A DNA stretch of 49,388 nucleotides. Origin: Candidatus Magnetominusculus sp. LBB02. GTDB lineage: Bacteria; Nitrospirota; Thermodesulfovibrionia; Thermodesulfovibrionales; Magnetobacteriaceae. The translations under genes were made by a program, and so were the position numbers. Positions within the stretch are counted from its first letter, which is position 1, and the number at the start of each line of letters is the position of its first letter. The stretch covers positions 1 to 49,388 of the forward strand of contig JAKOEO010000021.1 of the NCBI GenBank assembly GCA_022321325.1, written 5' to 3'. Below, one piece after another: positions 8,858 through 19,078 of this stretch. Below the pieces are notes generated by a model that worked only from the letters and a program-made list of their open reading frames with translations, was not told the DNA's origin and did not search any database.

Positions 8858-11497
8858 ATGATAAACAAATTGAAAAGCGCTGCGACCTCCGGCAGATACT
8901 CATACATATTGTCTTTACGCTTTATAATTCAGCTTATCTTTGCGCTGACGACCATATTATGTTTTCTTCTTGTAAATTATTTTGAGAGACAAAGGTCATT
9001 AAAACAGATTGTGCAAGAAGGCGAAAGAGAAGTTATGCACCTGACGGCGGACTTTCAAGATCTTCTGGAACATCTGCTTAGCGACAATAGTATGTATTTA
9101 GTCCAGAAACAGATAGAGTTGCACGGCTCTAACGTCAATTTTAGGAAGCTATTGCTGGTGGATAGAAATGACAATATTATTGCATCCAGTCCCCCGAAAT
9201 GGATAGAACATAAAATTGGCGACGTACTGGAGGGCAATGAAAAGGAGAATTTTATAAGGAACATTGAAACTACTCTGTCAAATAGGAAGGCAAGCATCAC
9301 TATAAGCGATAATCAAACCTCTATATATGCTCTAATTCCACTATATTACGGAGTATCAAATGACAGTCAGGTCAGTATTCTTGTTATAGATTATGATTTA
9401 TCCGGGCAGATCGCCAGGTCGAATATGGCAATTCTATTTAATAGTTTGAAATACTCGATATTCTTCATCATCGCAAATATTCTTATGGTGGCGTCTCTTC
9501 GTATGTTGGTTATGCGAAGATTAGTCAAATTGAATGCGGTTGTTAACAGGTTTGCAAGCGGAGACATTGCATCGAGGGCTGATATTGGCGGTACAGACGA
9601 GATATCTAATCTTGCCGCCGGTTTAAATATAATGCTAGATAGGATTGTAGAAACCCAGTCCACTTTGCAGAGTTCTAAACGCGAATTATTCGATATGCTG
9701 GAAAGCATCAGCGATGGTTTTTTCACGCTGAACAGGGAGTGGCGTTATACATTTTTAAATACAAATGCCGCGAGAATGATAAAGCGAGAGGTCAAAGATA
9801 TATTAGGAAAAATCATTTGGGATGAATATCCTGAGGCCATTGACACGCGATATTACCAGCTCTACAGCCATGTAATGGAAACTGGCGAGGTAACGCATTT
9901 CGAGGAGTACTATCCGGCGCTTGAAAGATGGTATGAGGGCACTATTTACCCCTATCCAGACGGCATTTCTATATATTTTCAAAATGTTACCGAACGTAAA
10001 ATAGCAAGCGAGGCGATATATAAGTTACAGCAAAAACTCTCTACCCACCTTGAGCAGACCATGTTCGCAGTCATAGAATGGGACAGGGAGTTCAGGGTTC
10101 AGTACTGGAATCCCGCCGCAGAGAAGATCTTCGGATACACCAGGGAACAAGCCAAAGGCCGGTTTGCCTCAGAGCTGATTATCCCTAAAAGCATTCATGC
10201 AGAAATAGCTTCTGCATGGAATATTCTTTTGAAAAAATCAGACAGTTATTGCAATACCACTGAAAACATCACAAAGGACGGCAGGACTATTATCTGCGAG
10301 TGGGTCAACACGCCTATCACTGATAACGAAGGCAACATAACAGGCGTGATCTCCTTTGCCAACGATATTACCGAACGCAGGACAGTAGAGGAGCAGTTTA
10401 AGATAATCATCAGGACTTCTTTGGACTTCTTTTTAATGTTGAATAAAGAGGCCATGATTTTAGATGCAAATGACTCATTTTGCAATGCTATGGGATACTC
10501 TCGTGATGAATTGCTGAACATGTCCGTCATGAATATCGAAGCTGCTGAACGTCCGGATGAAATCAGTCAGCGTATAGAGCGAATTGTCTCTGTAGGGTCA
10601 GATAGATTCGAATCCAAACACAAGACAAGGGACGGCAGGATAATTGACGTTGAGATAAGCATAAATTATATGAAGGCAAGCGGAATTATGTTCGCATTCA
10701 TTCGAGATATTACCGATAAAAAGAAAATGGCATACGAACTCAACGAATTCAACAAAACCCTGCAAATGAGGGTAAACTTAGAAGTGGAAAAAAACAGGGC
10801 AAAGGACCAACTCATTTACGAACAAATACGCCAAATATCAATGTCTGAATTGCTTGTCAACATATCGCACCATTGGAGACAGCCGCTTACCTCCACATCG
10901 CTTTTAATTCAGGACATCAGGGACGCTTGCCGGTATAATGAATTAGATGAGGCATATCTGAATAAGAATATAGACGTTGCAATGTCTGAGCTGAGGTCGT
11001 TATCCGCTATGATAGATAATTTCAGGAACTTCTATGTTCAGGATAGTGCACCACAGCAATTCAATATATCGGCAGGGATAAACAAGACTATTGCTCTTTT
11101 ATCAGCGTCTTTCAAAGAGAGGGATATTATTGTAGAGAAGGAATTGGATGAGACCCTATCCGTACATGGTTATCATAATGACTTTGCCCAGGTAATCTTA
11201 AATATTCTAAACAATGCCATAGACAAATTTATAAAAAGTAATATTAGGGGGGGGATAATCAGGATAAAATTATATAGGCAAGACGCAGGGATAATAATAA
11301 CTATTGCCGATAACGGCGGGGAAATCCCCTATGATATAATCGGCAACGTGTTCGATCCATATTTTACAACCAAAGACAAGGCAAGAGGGACTGGCATGGG
11401 GCTGTATATGGCAAAGGTATTCATTGAAAAGAATATGAATGGCTCTATCACTGTAAGAAATACTGATGGATGGTGTGAGTTTAGGATAGAGATATAA
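8858..11497 (+). CDS. HAMP/multi-PAS sensor histidine kinase
   Basis: TM region, HAMP, several PAS domains (GYTREQAKGRF, GYSRDELL), HHWRQPL H-box, GTGMGLYMAKVFIE G-box. Confidence 0.9.
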   Translation: MINKLKSAATSGRYSYILSLRFIIQLIFALTTILCFLLVNYFERQRSLKQIVQEGEREVMHLTADFQDLLEHLLSDNSMYLVQKQIELHGSNVNFRKLLLVDRNDNIIASSPPKWIEHKIGDVLEGNEKENFIRNIETTLSNRKASITISDNQTSIYALIPLYYGVSNDSQVSILVIDYDLSGQIARSNMAILFNSLKYSIFFIIANILMVASLRMLVMRRLVKLNAVVNRFASGDIASRADIGGTDEISNLAAGLNIMLDRIVETQSTLQSSKRELFDMLESISDGFFTLNREWRYTFLNTNAARMIKREVKDILGKIIWDEYPEAIDTRYYQLYSHVMETGEVTHFEEYYPALERWYEGTIYPYPDGISIYFQNVTERKIASEAIYKLQQKLSTHLEQTMFAVIEWDREFRVQYWNPAAEKIFGYTREQAKGRFASELIIPKSIHAEIASAWNILLKKSDSYCNTTENITKDGRTIICEWVNTPITDNEGNITGVISFANDITERRTVEEQFKIIIRTSLDFFLMLNKEAMILDANDSFCNAMGYSRDELLNMSVMNIEAAERPDEISQRIERIVSVGSDRFESKHKTRDGRIIDVEISINYMKASGIMFAFIRDITDKKKMAYELNEFNKTLQMRVNLEVEKNRAKDQLIYEQIRQISMSELLVNISHHWRQPLTSTSLLIQDIRDACRYNELDEAYLNKNIDVAMSELRSLSAMIDNFRNFYVQDSAPQQFNISAGINKTIALLSASFKERDIIVEKELDETLSVHGYHNDFAQVILNILNNAIDKFIKSNIRGGIIRIKLYRQDAGIIITIADNGGEIPYDIIGNVFDPYFTTKDKARGTGMGLYMAKVFIEKNMNGSITVRNTDGWCEFRIEI

Positions 11498-11498
11498 A

Positions 11499-11534
11499 AA
11501 GGAAAAGGAGCTGCAAAAACGCCTCCTTATCCTT
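11499..11534. terminator. Possible terminator hairpin
   Basis: AAGGAAAAGGAG ... CTCCTTATCCTT inverted repeat; U-tail poor on the + strand. Confidence 0.4.
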
Positions 11535-11618
11535 GTTGAAAAAAAAACACCCCGCTTATTATGTTTAATGGTATAATACCGCCAATGAAACACTATACCC
11601 GGAGGGCAGGTTAATACT

Positions 11619-12416
11619 ATGGCACAATCGGCTATTACTGAAATTTTCAGAAAGATGAAAGAGGCTGGCAATGGGGCAAAGGCATTCATTCCATATATCA
11701 TGGCCGGGGAGCCGTCGTTAAACGCGACCTTGGACATCGTCCTTGAGCTTGAGGCGATGGGGGCTGATATTGTCGAGCTTGGCGTGCCTTTTTCTGACCC
11801 CGTTGCCGACGGCCCTACGATTCAGCAGGCCGCTATGAACGCCCTTAGCAGGGGCGTAACGCTTCATAATGTCATTGATTTAGTTGGCGCTATAAGGAAA
11901 AAATCGCAAATTCCCATCGTTCTGATGACGTATTTTAATCCGGTGCTGAGATTTGGACTAAATAATTTCATTGAAGCCTCCTTAAAGAGCGGCGTTGACG
12001 GCATCATCATACCGGACTTGCCGCCGGATGAGGAGACAGACTTTATCGCCTCATGCCATAAAAACGGCCCTGATACAATATTCCTCCTAGCCCCCACGTC
12101 AACTGACGTGCGCATTGGGCTAGTCTCTGAAAAATCGCGCGGGTTTATATACTACGTATCGGTAACCGGCATAACCGGTGCTGACATCTCGATAGACGCT
12201 CAGTTTAGGGCGCAGATTGACAAGATTAGAATGAAGTCAAATAAACCCGTAGCCGTGGGATTTGGCGTTAAGACAGCGGATGAGGCGGCTAAGGTAGCGG
12301 CCATTGCCGACGGCGTTATCGTAGGAAGCGCAATTGTCAAGGCCATTGGACAAGGGCAGGAGCAATTCAGAGCGCTTGTGAAATCCCTGAGGGCTGCAAT
12401 CCATGCCGTGGTTTAA
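11619..12416 (+). CDS. trpA: Tryptophan synthase alpha chain
   Basis: MGADIVELGVPFSDPVADGPTIQ; GVDGIIIPDLPPDE; GFIYYVSVTGITGA; GVIVGSAIV. Confidence 0.97.
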   Translation: MAQSAITEIFRKMKEAGNGAKAFIPYIMAGEPSLNATLDIVLELEAMGADIVELGVPFSDPVADGPTIQQAAMNALSRGVTLHNVIDLVGAIRKKSQIPIVLMTYFNPVLRFGLNNFIEASLKSGVDGIIIPDLPPDEETDFIASCHKNGPDTIFLLAPTSTDVRIGLVSEKSRGFIYYVSVTGITGADISIDAQFRAQIDKIRMKSNKPVAVGFGVKTADEAAKVAAIADGVIVGSAIVKAIGQGQEQFRALVKSLRAAIHAVV

Positions 12417-13260
12417 AAAGACGACTGCCCTTGGCAGCGATGTCTCAAAGAAGGTGAAAATCCCCGAAGGGCTTTGGGTCAAGTGCGCAGATTGCAAAGA
12501 GATAGTTTATAGGAAAGAATTCGAGAAAAACCTTAGAGTTTGTCCAAAGTGCAACTACCACAGCCGAATAGGAGTACGGGAACGCGTCCATCTGACGGCT
12601 GATACGGGGAGTTTTGTTGAGATAGCCGCCTCGCTTAGCGCCTGCGACCCGCTTGGCTTTACCGACACTGTATCATATAAAGAACGAATAGAGGCAAACC
12701 AATCAAAGGCCGGTCTGAAGGACGCAATCATTGCCGGGACGGCTGCGGTTAATAAGACCCCTGCTGTCATTGCGGTGATGGACTTTTCCTTTATGGGCGG
12801 CTCGATGGGAAGCGCCGTAGGCGAAAAGATGGTAAGGGCAGCCGAGGCGGCCATAGAAAACAGCCTCCCTCTGGTAGCGTTTACATCCTCTGGAGGGGCG
12901 CGAATGCAGGAGGGGATTTATTCGCTCATGCAGATGGCAAAGGTATCAGCCGCCATAGGACAGCTTAAAAAACATGCCCTGCCATATATTACCGTCCTGA
13001 CTGACCCCACGTTTGGCGGCGTCAGCGCCAGCTTTGCCATGCTTGGCGATATAATCATCGCAGAGCCGAAAAGCCTGATAGGATTTGCAGGCGCCAGGGT
13101 CATCCAGCAGACCATAAACCAGCAGCTCCCGGATGATTTTCAGCAGGCAGAGTTCCTGCTGAAAAAGGGCCTCATTGATATGGTCATCCACAGGAAAGAC
13201 CTGAAGGCCGCCATAGCGCGGCTCATCAGAATTCTGAGGGGCAGCCCCAGAAATGCCTGA
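12403..13260 (+). CDS. accD: Acetyl-CoA carboxylase carboxyltransferase subunit beta
   Basis: Zn ribbon CADCKEIVY..CPKCNYH; SGGARMQEGIYSLMQMAK; DPTFGGVSASFA. Confidence 0.97.
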   Translation: MPWFKKTTALGSDVSKKVKIPEGLWVKCADCKEIVYRKEFEKNLRVCPKCNYHSRIGVRERVHLTADTGSFVEIAASLSACDPLGFTDTVSYKERIEANQSKAGLKDAIIAGTAAVNKTPAVIAVMDFSFMGGSMGSAVGEKMVRAAEAAIENSLPLVAFTSSGGARMQEGIYSLMQMAKVSAAIGQLKKHALPYITVLTDPTFGGVSASFAMLGDIIIAEPKSLIGFAGARVIQQTINQQLPDDFQQAEFLLKKGLIDMVIHRKDLKAAIARLIRILRGSPRNA

Positions 13261-14578
13261 GAACAAGTACGAACGCGTAGTATCATATCTGTACAGCCTG
13301 CAAAAACACGGTATAAAACTTGGCCTTTCCAACATAAACCAAATGTCGTCCCTGCTCGGCTCTCCTCAGACCGCCTATAAATCAGTGCATGTTGCCGGCA
13401 CTAACGGCAAAGGCTCGACATGCGCTATGCTTCAGGGGATTTTAATGGGGCGCCGTTATAGGACAGGGCTTTTTACCTCGCCACATATGGTCAGATTTAC
13501 TGAGCGCATTAAAGTCAATAATGAGGAGATTACCCCAGAGGATGTTGTTACTCTGACGGAGGAGATAAATCAGGCGATAAGCGGCGCTGACGGCGTCAAC
13601 CCAACGTATTTTGAGTTTGTAACGGCGATGGCATTTCTATATTTCAAGAGACAAAACGTGGATTGGGTCGTTTTTGAGACCGGCATGGGCGGACGCTTTG
13701 ACGCGACAAATATAATCGTGCCGGAGGCGTCTGTAATAACAAACATCGCAATGGACCACATGGAGTATCTTGGCAGTACGATAGAGGAAATTGCGGTGGA
13801 AAAGGCTGGAATTATCAAGCCGGGCATACCTGTTGTGACAACCTCTCAAATTCCGGGCGCACTCGATGTACTAAGAAAACGGGCGGCTGAGCAGCGCTGC
13901 CGGCTTGACGTTTTCGGGATTGACTTCAACGCCAAGACCGTACAAGAGGACGTTACAGGGACAGTATTTAATTATTCCGGATGTAGTGAAATTAATGGCT
14001 GTAAGATCCCCTTCACCGGATGCCATCAGATTGAAAACGCGGCGTGTGCCGTGCGAACTTCTGAAATATTATTAGGCGGCACAGAGGGCATTGCCAATGC
14101 CCTAAGCGGCGTTAAATGGCCGGGCAGGTGCGAACTTGTAAGACATGCGGGCATGGACATACTGCTTGATGGGGCGCATAATCCAGCGGCGGCTGAGGCG
14201 CTTTCGCACACGCTTGAGAGGCTGTATTTGAGAGAGCGGTTTTCAGAGATAATCATTATCATAGGCGCAATGGCCGACAAGGACAGCCCGGCAATGTTAA
14301 AGGCGCTCATGCGGCGGGCAGGTACGGTAATCCTAAGCGCGCCATCATATGAAAGGGCGGCAAGGCCGCAACGCCTGCTTGAAGCGGCAGGGACGTTATC
14401 CAGGGCCGGCCAAACGCTTGTCACTGCCCCCACAATAGCCGAGGCGATTAAGGTGGCGGCAAATCTCTATAAAACGGGCAGCCTTGTCGTCATCACCGGT
14501 TCGTTTTACACCGTGGGAGAGGCAAAGGAGGCGATGGGAGAGACGGCGCTGCTAAAGGAACTTGCAGAGTTCAGGTAA
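13253..14578 (+). CDS. folC: Folylpolyglutamate/dihydrofolate synthase
   Basis: HVAGTNGKGSTCAMLQGIL; TGLFTSPHMVRFTERIKVN; LDGAHNPAAAEAL. Confidence 0.95.
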   Translation: MPENKYERVVSYLYSLQKHGIKLGLSNINQMSSLLGSPQTAYKSVHVAGTNGKGSTCAMLQGILMGRRYRTGLFTSPHMVRFTERIKVNNEEITPEDVVTLTEEINQAISGADGVNPTYFEFVTAMAFLYFKRQNVDWVVFETGMGGRFDATNIIVPEASVITNIAMDHMEYLGSTIEEIAVEKAGIIKPGIPVVTTSQIPGALDVLRKRAAEQRCRLDVFGIDFNAKTVQEDVTGTVFNYSGCSEINGCKIPFTGCHQIENAACAVRTSEILLGGTEGIANALSGVKWPGRCELVRHAGMDILLDGAHNPAAAEALSHTLERLYLRERFSEIIIIIGAMADKDSPAMLKALMRRAGTVILSAPSYERAARPQRLLEAAGTLSRAGQTLVTAPTIAEAIKVAANLYKTGSLVVITGSFYTVGEAKEAMGETALLKELAEFR

Positions 14579-14586
14579 CGATTATA

Positions 14587-14961
14587 GTGGCTGATTATCT
14601 GATAGTAGGGATAGGCGGCTTTGCCGGTGCGGTATCCAGATATGCACTGGCGCTGTGGATAACGCAGATATGGGGCAGGGCATTCCCGCTTGGCACGTTC
14701 GTAATCAACGTAACCGGCAGTTTTCTGATAGGGTTTGTAATGTCAGTGCTTGCCGCAAGGAACATCATAGACCCGCACTGGCGGCTGTTGATAGTGGTAG
14801 GATTCCTTGGCGGCTATACTACATTTTCGGCGTTTGAGTTTGAGATAGGCAGCCTGCTAAAACAGGGCCAAACGCTGACCGCAGCGCTCTATGTAGCGCT
14901 AAGCGTCATCGTAGGATTTCTCGCGCTCAAGATCGGCGATATTGTTGGAAAGGCTGTTTAA
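14587..14961 (+). CDS. crcB: Fluoride exporter CrcB/FEX
   Basis: GGFAGAVSRYAL..PLGTFVINVTGSFLIGF..GFLGGYTTFSAFEFE. Confidence 0.95.
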   Translation: MADYLIVGIGGFAGAVSRYALALWITQIWGRAFPLGTFVINVTGSFLIGFVMSVLAARNIIDPHWRLLIVVGFLGGYTTFSAFEFEIGSLLKQGQTLTAALYVALSVIVGFLALKIGDIVGKAV

Positions 14962-15047
14962 CCGCTATGATGATCTCCGCATCTATGACGATACTGTTAG
15001 ATACCTGACAGTAGGGCTCTCCATGAGGTTATATAAGTGCTCTCTAT

Positions 15048-15095
15048 TTTATAAGTGCCCTCTACAGGATTTGAACCTGTGGCCCCATGATTAGG
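15048..15095. repeat. att-like copy of tRNA-Arg(CCT) 3' end
   Basis: 48 bp identical to 18929-18976; no 5' half of the tRNA present. Confidence 0.9.
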
Positions 15096-15175
15096 GAATG
15101 CCTGATTAGGAGCAGCAGGTACGGCAGCGGACGAAGATGTCAAGACAGGATTTGAAGGCGAACACCCAACAGTAG

Positions 15176-18100
15176 GACAGGCCTTATCTAAATATTGCAA
15201 GTAATCCGTCTAAGTATATTGACCCTGCTATTGTTGGTGGCTTGACAGGCGGCATATTGGGGGCTGCATTGAGACCTAAAACAAATATAGTACCGGCTAC
15301 AACTACAAACACGACCGCCACGCCGACAGAAGGGCAGCCGACAACAGATTTAAACGTGGCCCGCTGTGCAGGACAATCAATGCCTACAGAGGCACTAACA
15401 CCGCAGACGGCCAATGACATTTTATCTCAACCCGCGGAGATTACCCCAGTGGTTCAAGCAGCGATAGATAAACCAAATACTACTCCAGAGGCCAATAAAT
15501 TAATAAAAGGGTTAGAACCCGAAGCGGCCAATACGACCACGCCGGACATGCTCCAATCAGCCATAACCGACATACATGGCGGCAAGACATGGGGCAAGCT
15601 CACAGCCGACCAGAAGGCCGCCTCAAAAGACGCAGGGCTGGTTCAGGGTAAGATAGCAAAGGCGAGTGAGATACAGGCGATTAAGGAGACGGTGAAACCG
15701 CAAAATACAGGATTGCAATTATCAGAAAATGATACGCACTTGCTTAATTCTATGAAAAAGGCAATAGATATAGCAGAGGCAGGGCGTAGGTATTCGATAG
15801 AAAATCCTCACTCATTGCACCCCGATTGGACGGGAAGCAAATCTACATTTCCTGAATGGGCAAAAAATACTGGCATAACAAAAAAACGGTTTTTTGATTT
15901 ATATAACAGGGCGATGGGACAACATGAGAAAGGATTGGCATTAACAGACAAAATGAGAGATGAATTAAATTTTTATCTGAATGCCGCAAGGGACGAAGTA
16001 AACCTTAAACCCAACGGGGACGCAGCATATTTATATAAGCATGAAAAAGAGCATGCAGAGGCATTAAGAAGCCCTGAAAAGAAAACAGACATCAGTGAAT
16101 TGCCGGTAGAAGAAGGCGACAAAGTTAAGATGATAAACAAGTTTGGACAGCCCGACACTTTCACATATAAAGGGGTGAACGAAAAAGGCAACATGGAGTA
16201 TCAAGACCATTATACAGAGGAAGTGCCAATATTTGGAGAGCCAGTAAAAAGAGAAGTCTTAGGGATAAAAAAGAAAGGCGAAGGCAGTTTCGGATTAACC
16301 GCCCCGGAAACAAAGACAGAAAAGCCCAAAGCACAACAAACACCTGACATGTTTGGACACAAAAACGCAATGGAAGGCGGTATATCCGGCGGTCAAGAGA
16401 AACTAACCCCGCTTGAGACAGCGAACAGAGACGCGGCAGAGGCACGGGCTAAGGCGGACGAAGAGAAGCGGCAGGGGAAGTTGCCGGAAGGCGACACCAG
16501 CTATGACGTGATGAAGCAGAAGAATGTTGACGAATCAGCATATCCTGAAAAGGTTAAATATATAACTAAATTGATAGAGAGTGGTGGCGGCGGAACGCCA
16601 ATGTCATATGAAGCCGCTATGGATAAACTGTTTAAAGAAACAAAAGAAAAGCCTGGAGCATTACAGAGAGTGGCTTTGGGAAAAGTGTCATCAGAAAATG
16701 TTGAAGAGATAAGACGAACTGCAAAAGAAAAAGGCAGAGACATTGATGTTACAGGCTATACACACACTATTGACAACTCATTCATAAATCATGCACTTGG
16801 TGAACATGATGATATAATATCGGAGAAATCACGAGGGCTTGTAGCCATTACAGAGAAAGATATTTCTCGAATTCCTGAAATAACGTCAACCCCTGATAAG
16901 GTTGAATATCTCCCAGAAACAAAAAAGAGTAAAGCAACTGTCCTATATATAAAGCGCATAAATGGTGAAGTTTACTATTATGAAGAGATTAGAGAGGGAA
17001 GGAAGGAACTTGCAGCGGCAACACTATTTAAAAAGAGGGCTACACTCGGCGAGCAAATGCCCCAAAATGAGACCCCTCTCACACAGCCTGACCTGCTCCG
17101 AGGCTCCTCTCTTGATTCTACAATACCACACCCCGACGAGCCTGTCAAGGGGGAAAATGAAGCCGCACCCCTTGACCAGACAAAAAAAGACATATCAGAC
17201 GAACAGAAGCGCATACTTGGCGAAGGCACTAAGACGGAATTTGTTGAAGGCGATGTCCGTAAGGCCCATACACCTGAAGAGGACGAAGCCGCCTTGAGTA
17301 AGCACGGCTTGACACCTGATACGGTCGGTGAGGCCGTCGCCGTCGGCTCACACAAGTTCGATAAGGACAACCTTGTACATTCAATTAAGCTGTCAATGAT
17401 GTCTCCAGAGGAAATGTGGGCTACGTCTTTACATGAAATCGGGCACGGCATACAGAAGACCTTAGACGCGATGGGAAGGAAAACAGATAAGGCGCTTCTT
17501 GAGAGCGCGTTTAAGAAAGAGGCCAAAGCCAACGGTGAGGCCGTCAGTGAGACAATAGCCGACAAGTTCAGGGATTACGTCTTAGGCAAAGAAAACGCAG
17601 AGCCGAAGGGCCTAGTGCGCCGTATCTTTGACAGGATAATGGAGTTCACTGAAAAGCTAAAGAACTACTTGAATGACAGAGGGTTTAAGTCGGTCAACGA
17701 TATATTCGGTGAGGCGTATCGTGGGGATTTGGCGAAGAAGGATGTTGTAGCACCAGAATCTAAAGAAATGCTATATTCAAAGCCGGACATGAATATAACA
17801 AGACTTGACGATAGGATGTTTGGCGATACGATATGGACTGCGAGAAAAGAGGCAGAGAAATGGGCAATGAAAAACCTCAGGGATAAGTCTTTTGTTAATA
17901 AAGATACCGATTGGGGAATTGAGGTTACAGGCAAAAATATAAAAAAAATACGAAGTGGCGACAGGATAAGCCCATTTGACCACGTTGAAGCCATTAGAGC
18001 AATTCCTGAGTTAATAAAAAAATGCTGTATTAGCAGAAACACGGTCAGATAGGAACAATAATCCTGATATTAAAAATATCCATATATTTTATGCTCCTTT

Positions 18101-18869
18101 AGAGGTAGGCAATCATCTTTATCGAGTAAAAATGACAGTGAAAGAGACTAATGAGGGGAAACGGTACTATGACCATAGTCTGACAGAAATGGAAAAGCCC
18201 GCTGCCGGTCGAGCTTTGCACACGGGAGATACCTTCTCAGGCAGTGCGCCCCGTATGGAGCAGCAGGCTCGTACTATTAGTGTAAAGGATTTGCTCAAAG
18301 ATGTCAAGACCTCTGACGGCGGGGACATGAATTATTCCATTAAGAAAGACGAGGCCGACAAAGAGCCGACTAAGACCAAATGGCAGCAGTTAAGAGAAAA
18401 GAACAAGGCCATAGACGCGGTATCTAAAGGCTGGACTACACGAAAGGACGAGATTAAAAGAGCCTTTGCGCCTGTTACAATGGGCGAGGCGGCCAGTAAG
18501 ACTGGCGGTATCGTTAGAGAGAACGCCGCAGAGATGGTAAGGAAGTATGATGTTGCAGAGGCCGCCATGAGAGATACGCGGGCTTTATTTGATAAGCGGG
18601 ACAAGCAATCGAATCTCGATTTCATAGATAACTATGAGACCGGCAAGGGGCAGGTTGACCCAAAACTACAGGAGACGGCCAGCACCATTAAGGAGTTACT
18701 TGACCAGCGTGTGAAGCAGGTACTCGATTTAGGAACGGGCAAACTTCAAAACCTCATAGAAAACTATTTCCCTCATTTGTGGAAAGACCCTGAGAAGGCG
18801 AATAAATACTATCCATTTGATATATTAAACACACTTGCCGACATGGGTGAATGTGTACGCAGTTTGTAA
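15176..18869 (+). pseudogene. Decayed large polyvalent phage protein (PBECR-like nuclease region, HEIGH zincin-like motif, LPD-type region)
   Basis: ORF 15242-18052 plus ORF 18132-18869. Removing one A from the A7 run at 18016-18022 joins the frames as IPELIKNAVLAETRSDRNNNPDIKNIHIFYAPLEVGNHLYRVKMTVKET. Both termini appear truncated near the att repeats. Confidence 0.7.
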
Positions 18870-18936
18870 GCAAAACACACACAAATTTACCACTTTATGC
18901 TACTTTCAAGATTGGCTTTCTATGCAGGTTTATAAG

Positions 18937-19010
18937 TGCCCTCTACAGGATTTGAACCTGTGGCCCCATGATTAGGAATCATGTGCTCTATCCTACTGAG
19001 CTAAGAGGGC
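18937..19010 (-). tRNA. tRNA-Arg (anticodon CCT)
   Basis: Reverse complement GCCCTCTTAGCTCAGTAGGATAGAGCACATGATTCCTAATCATGGGGCCACAGGTTCAAATCCTGTAGAGGGCA folds as a cloverleaf with a perfect 7-bp acceptor stem. Confidence 0.93.
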
Positions 19011-19078
19011 GCTACGTAGTAATTGTAGCATATTAGCGATGGCCAACTCAAGAAAGCCCCCAAAAAAATATTCGGCAT

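Larger units (their letters stand above)
15048..18976. mobile_element. Integrated phage/plasmid-like element remnant bounded by tRNA-Arg 3'-end direct repeats
   Basis: 48-bp identical repeats at 15048-15095 and 18929-18976 (TTTATAAGTGCCCTCTACAGGATTTGAACCTGTGGCCCCATGATTAGG). The interior encodes a phage-type polyvalent protein; no integrase seen. Confidence 0.85.

Noticed and set aside
11619-14961. Unusual trpA-accD-folC-crcB clustering
   Set aside because: trpA-accD-folC adjacency is common in bacteria; treated as ordinary.
15048-15095. A second tRNA-Arg gene
   Set aside because: Only the 3' portion is present; the D-arm and 5' acceptor strand are absent.
16978-17565. 195-aa minus-strand ORF
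   Set aside because: Antisense to the polyvalent protein; Ser/Leu-rich shadow composition without domain motifs.
18016-18022. Programmed -1 frameshift site in the polyvalent gene
   Set aside because: The required frame change is +1 (one extra A), incompatible with standard -1 slippage at this site.
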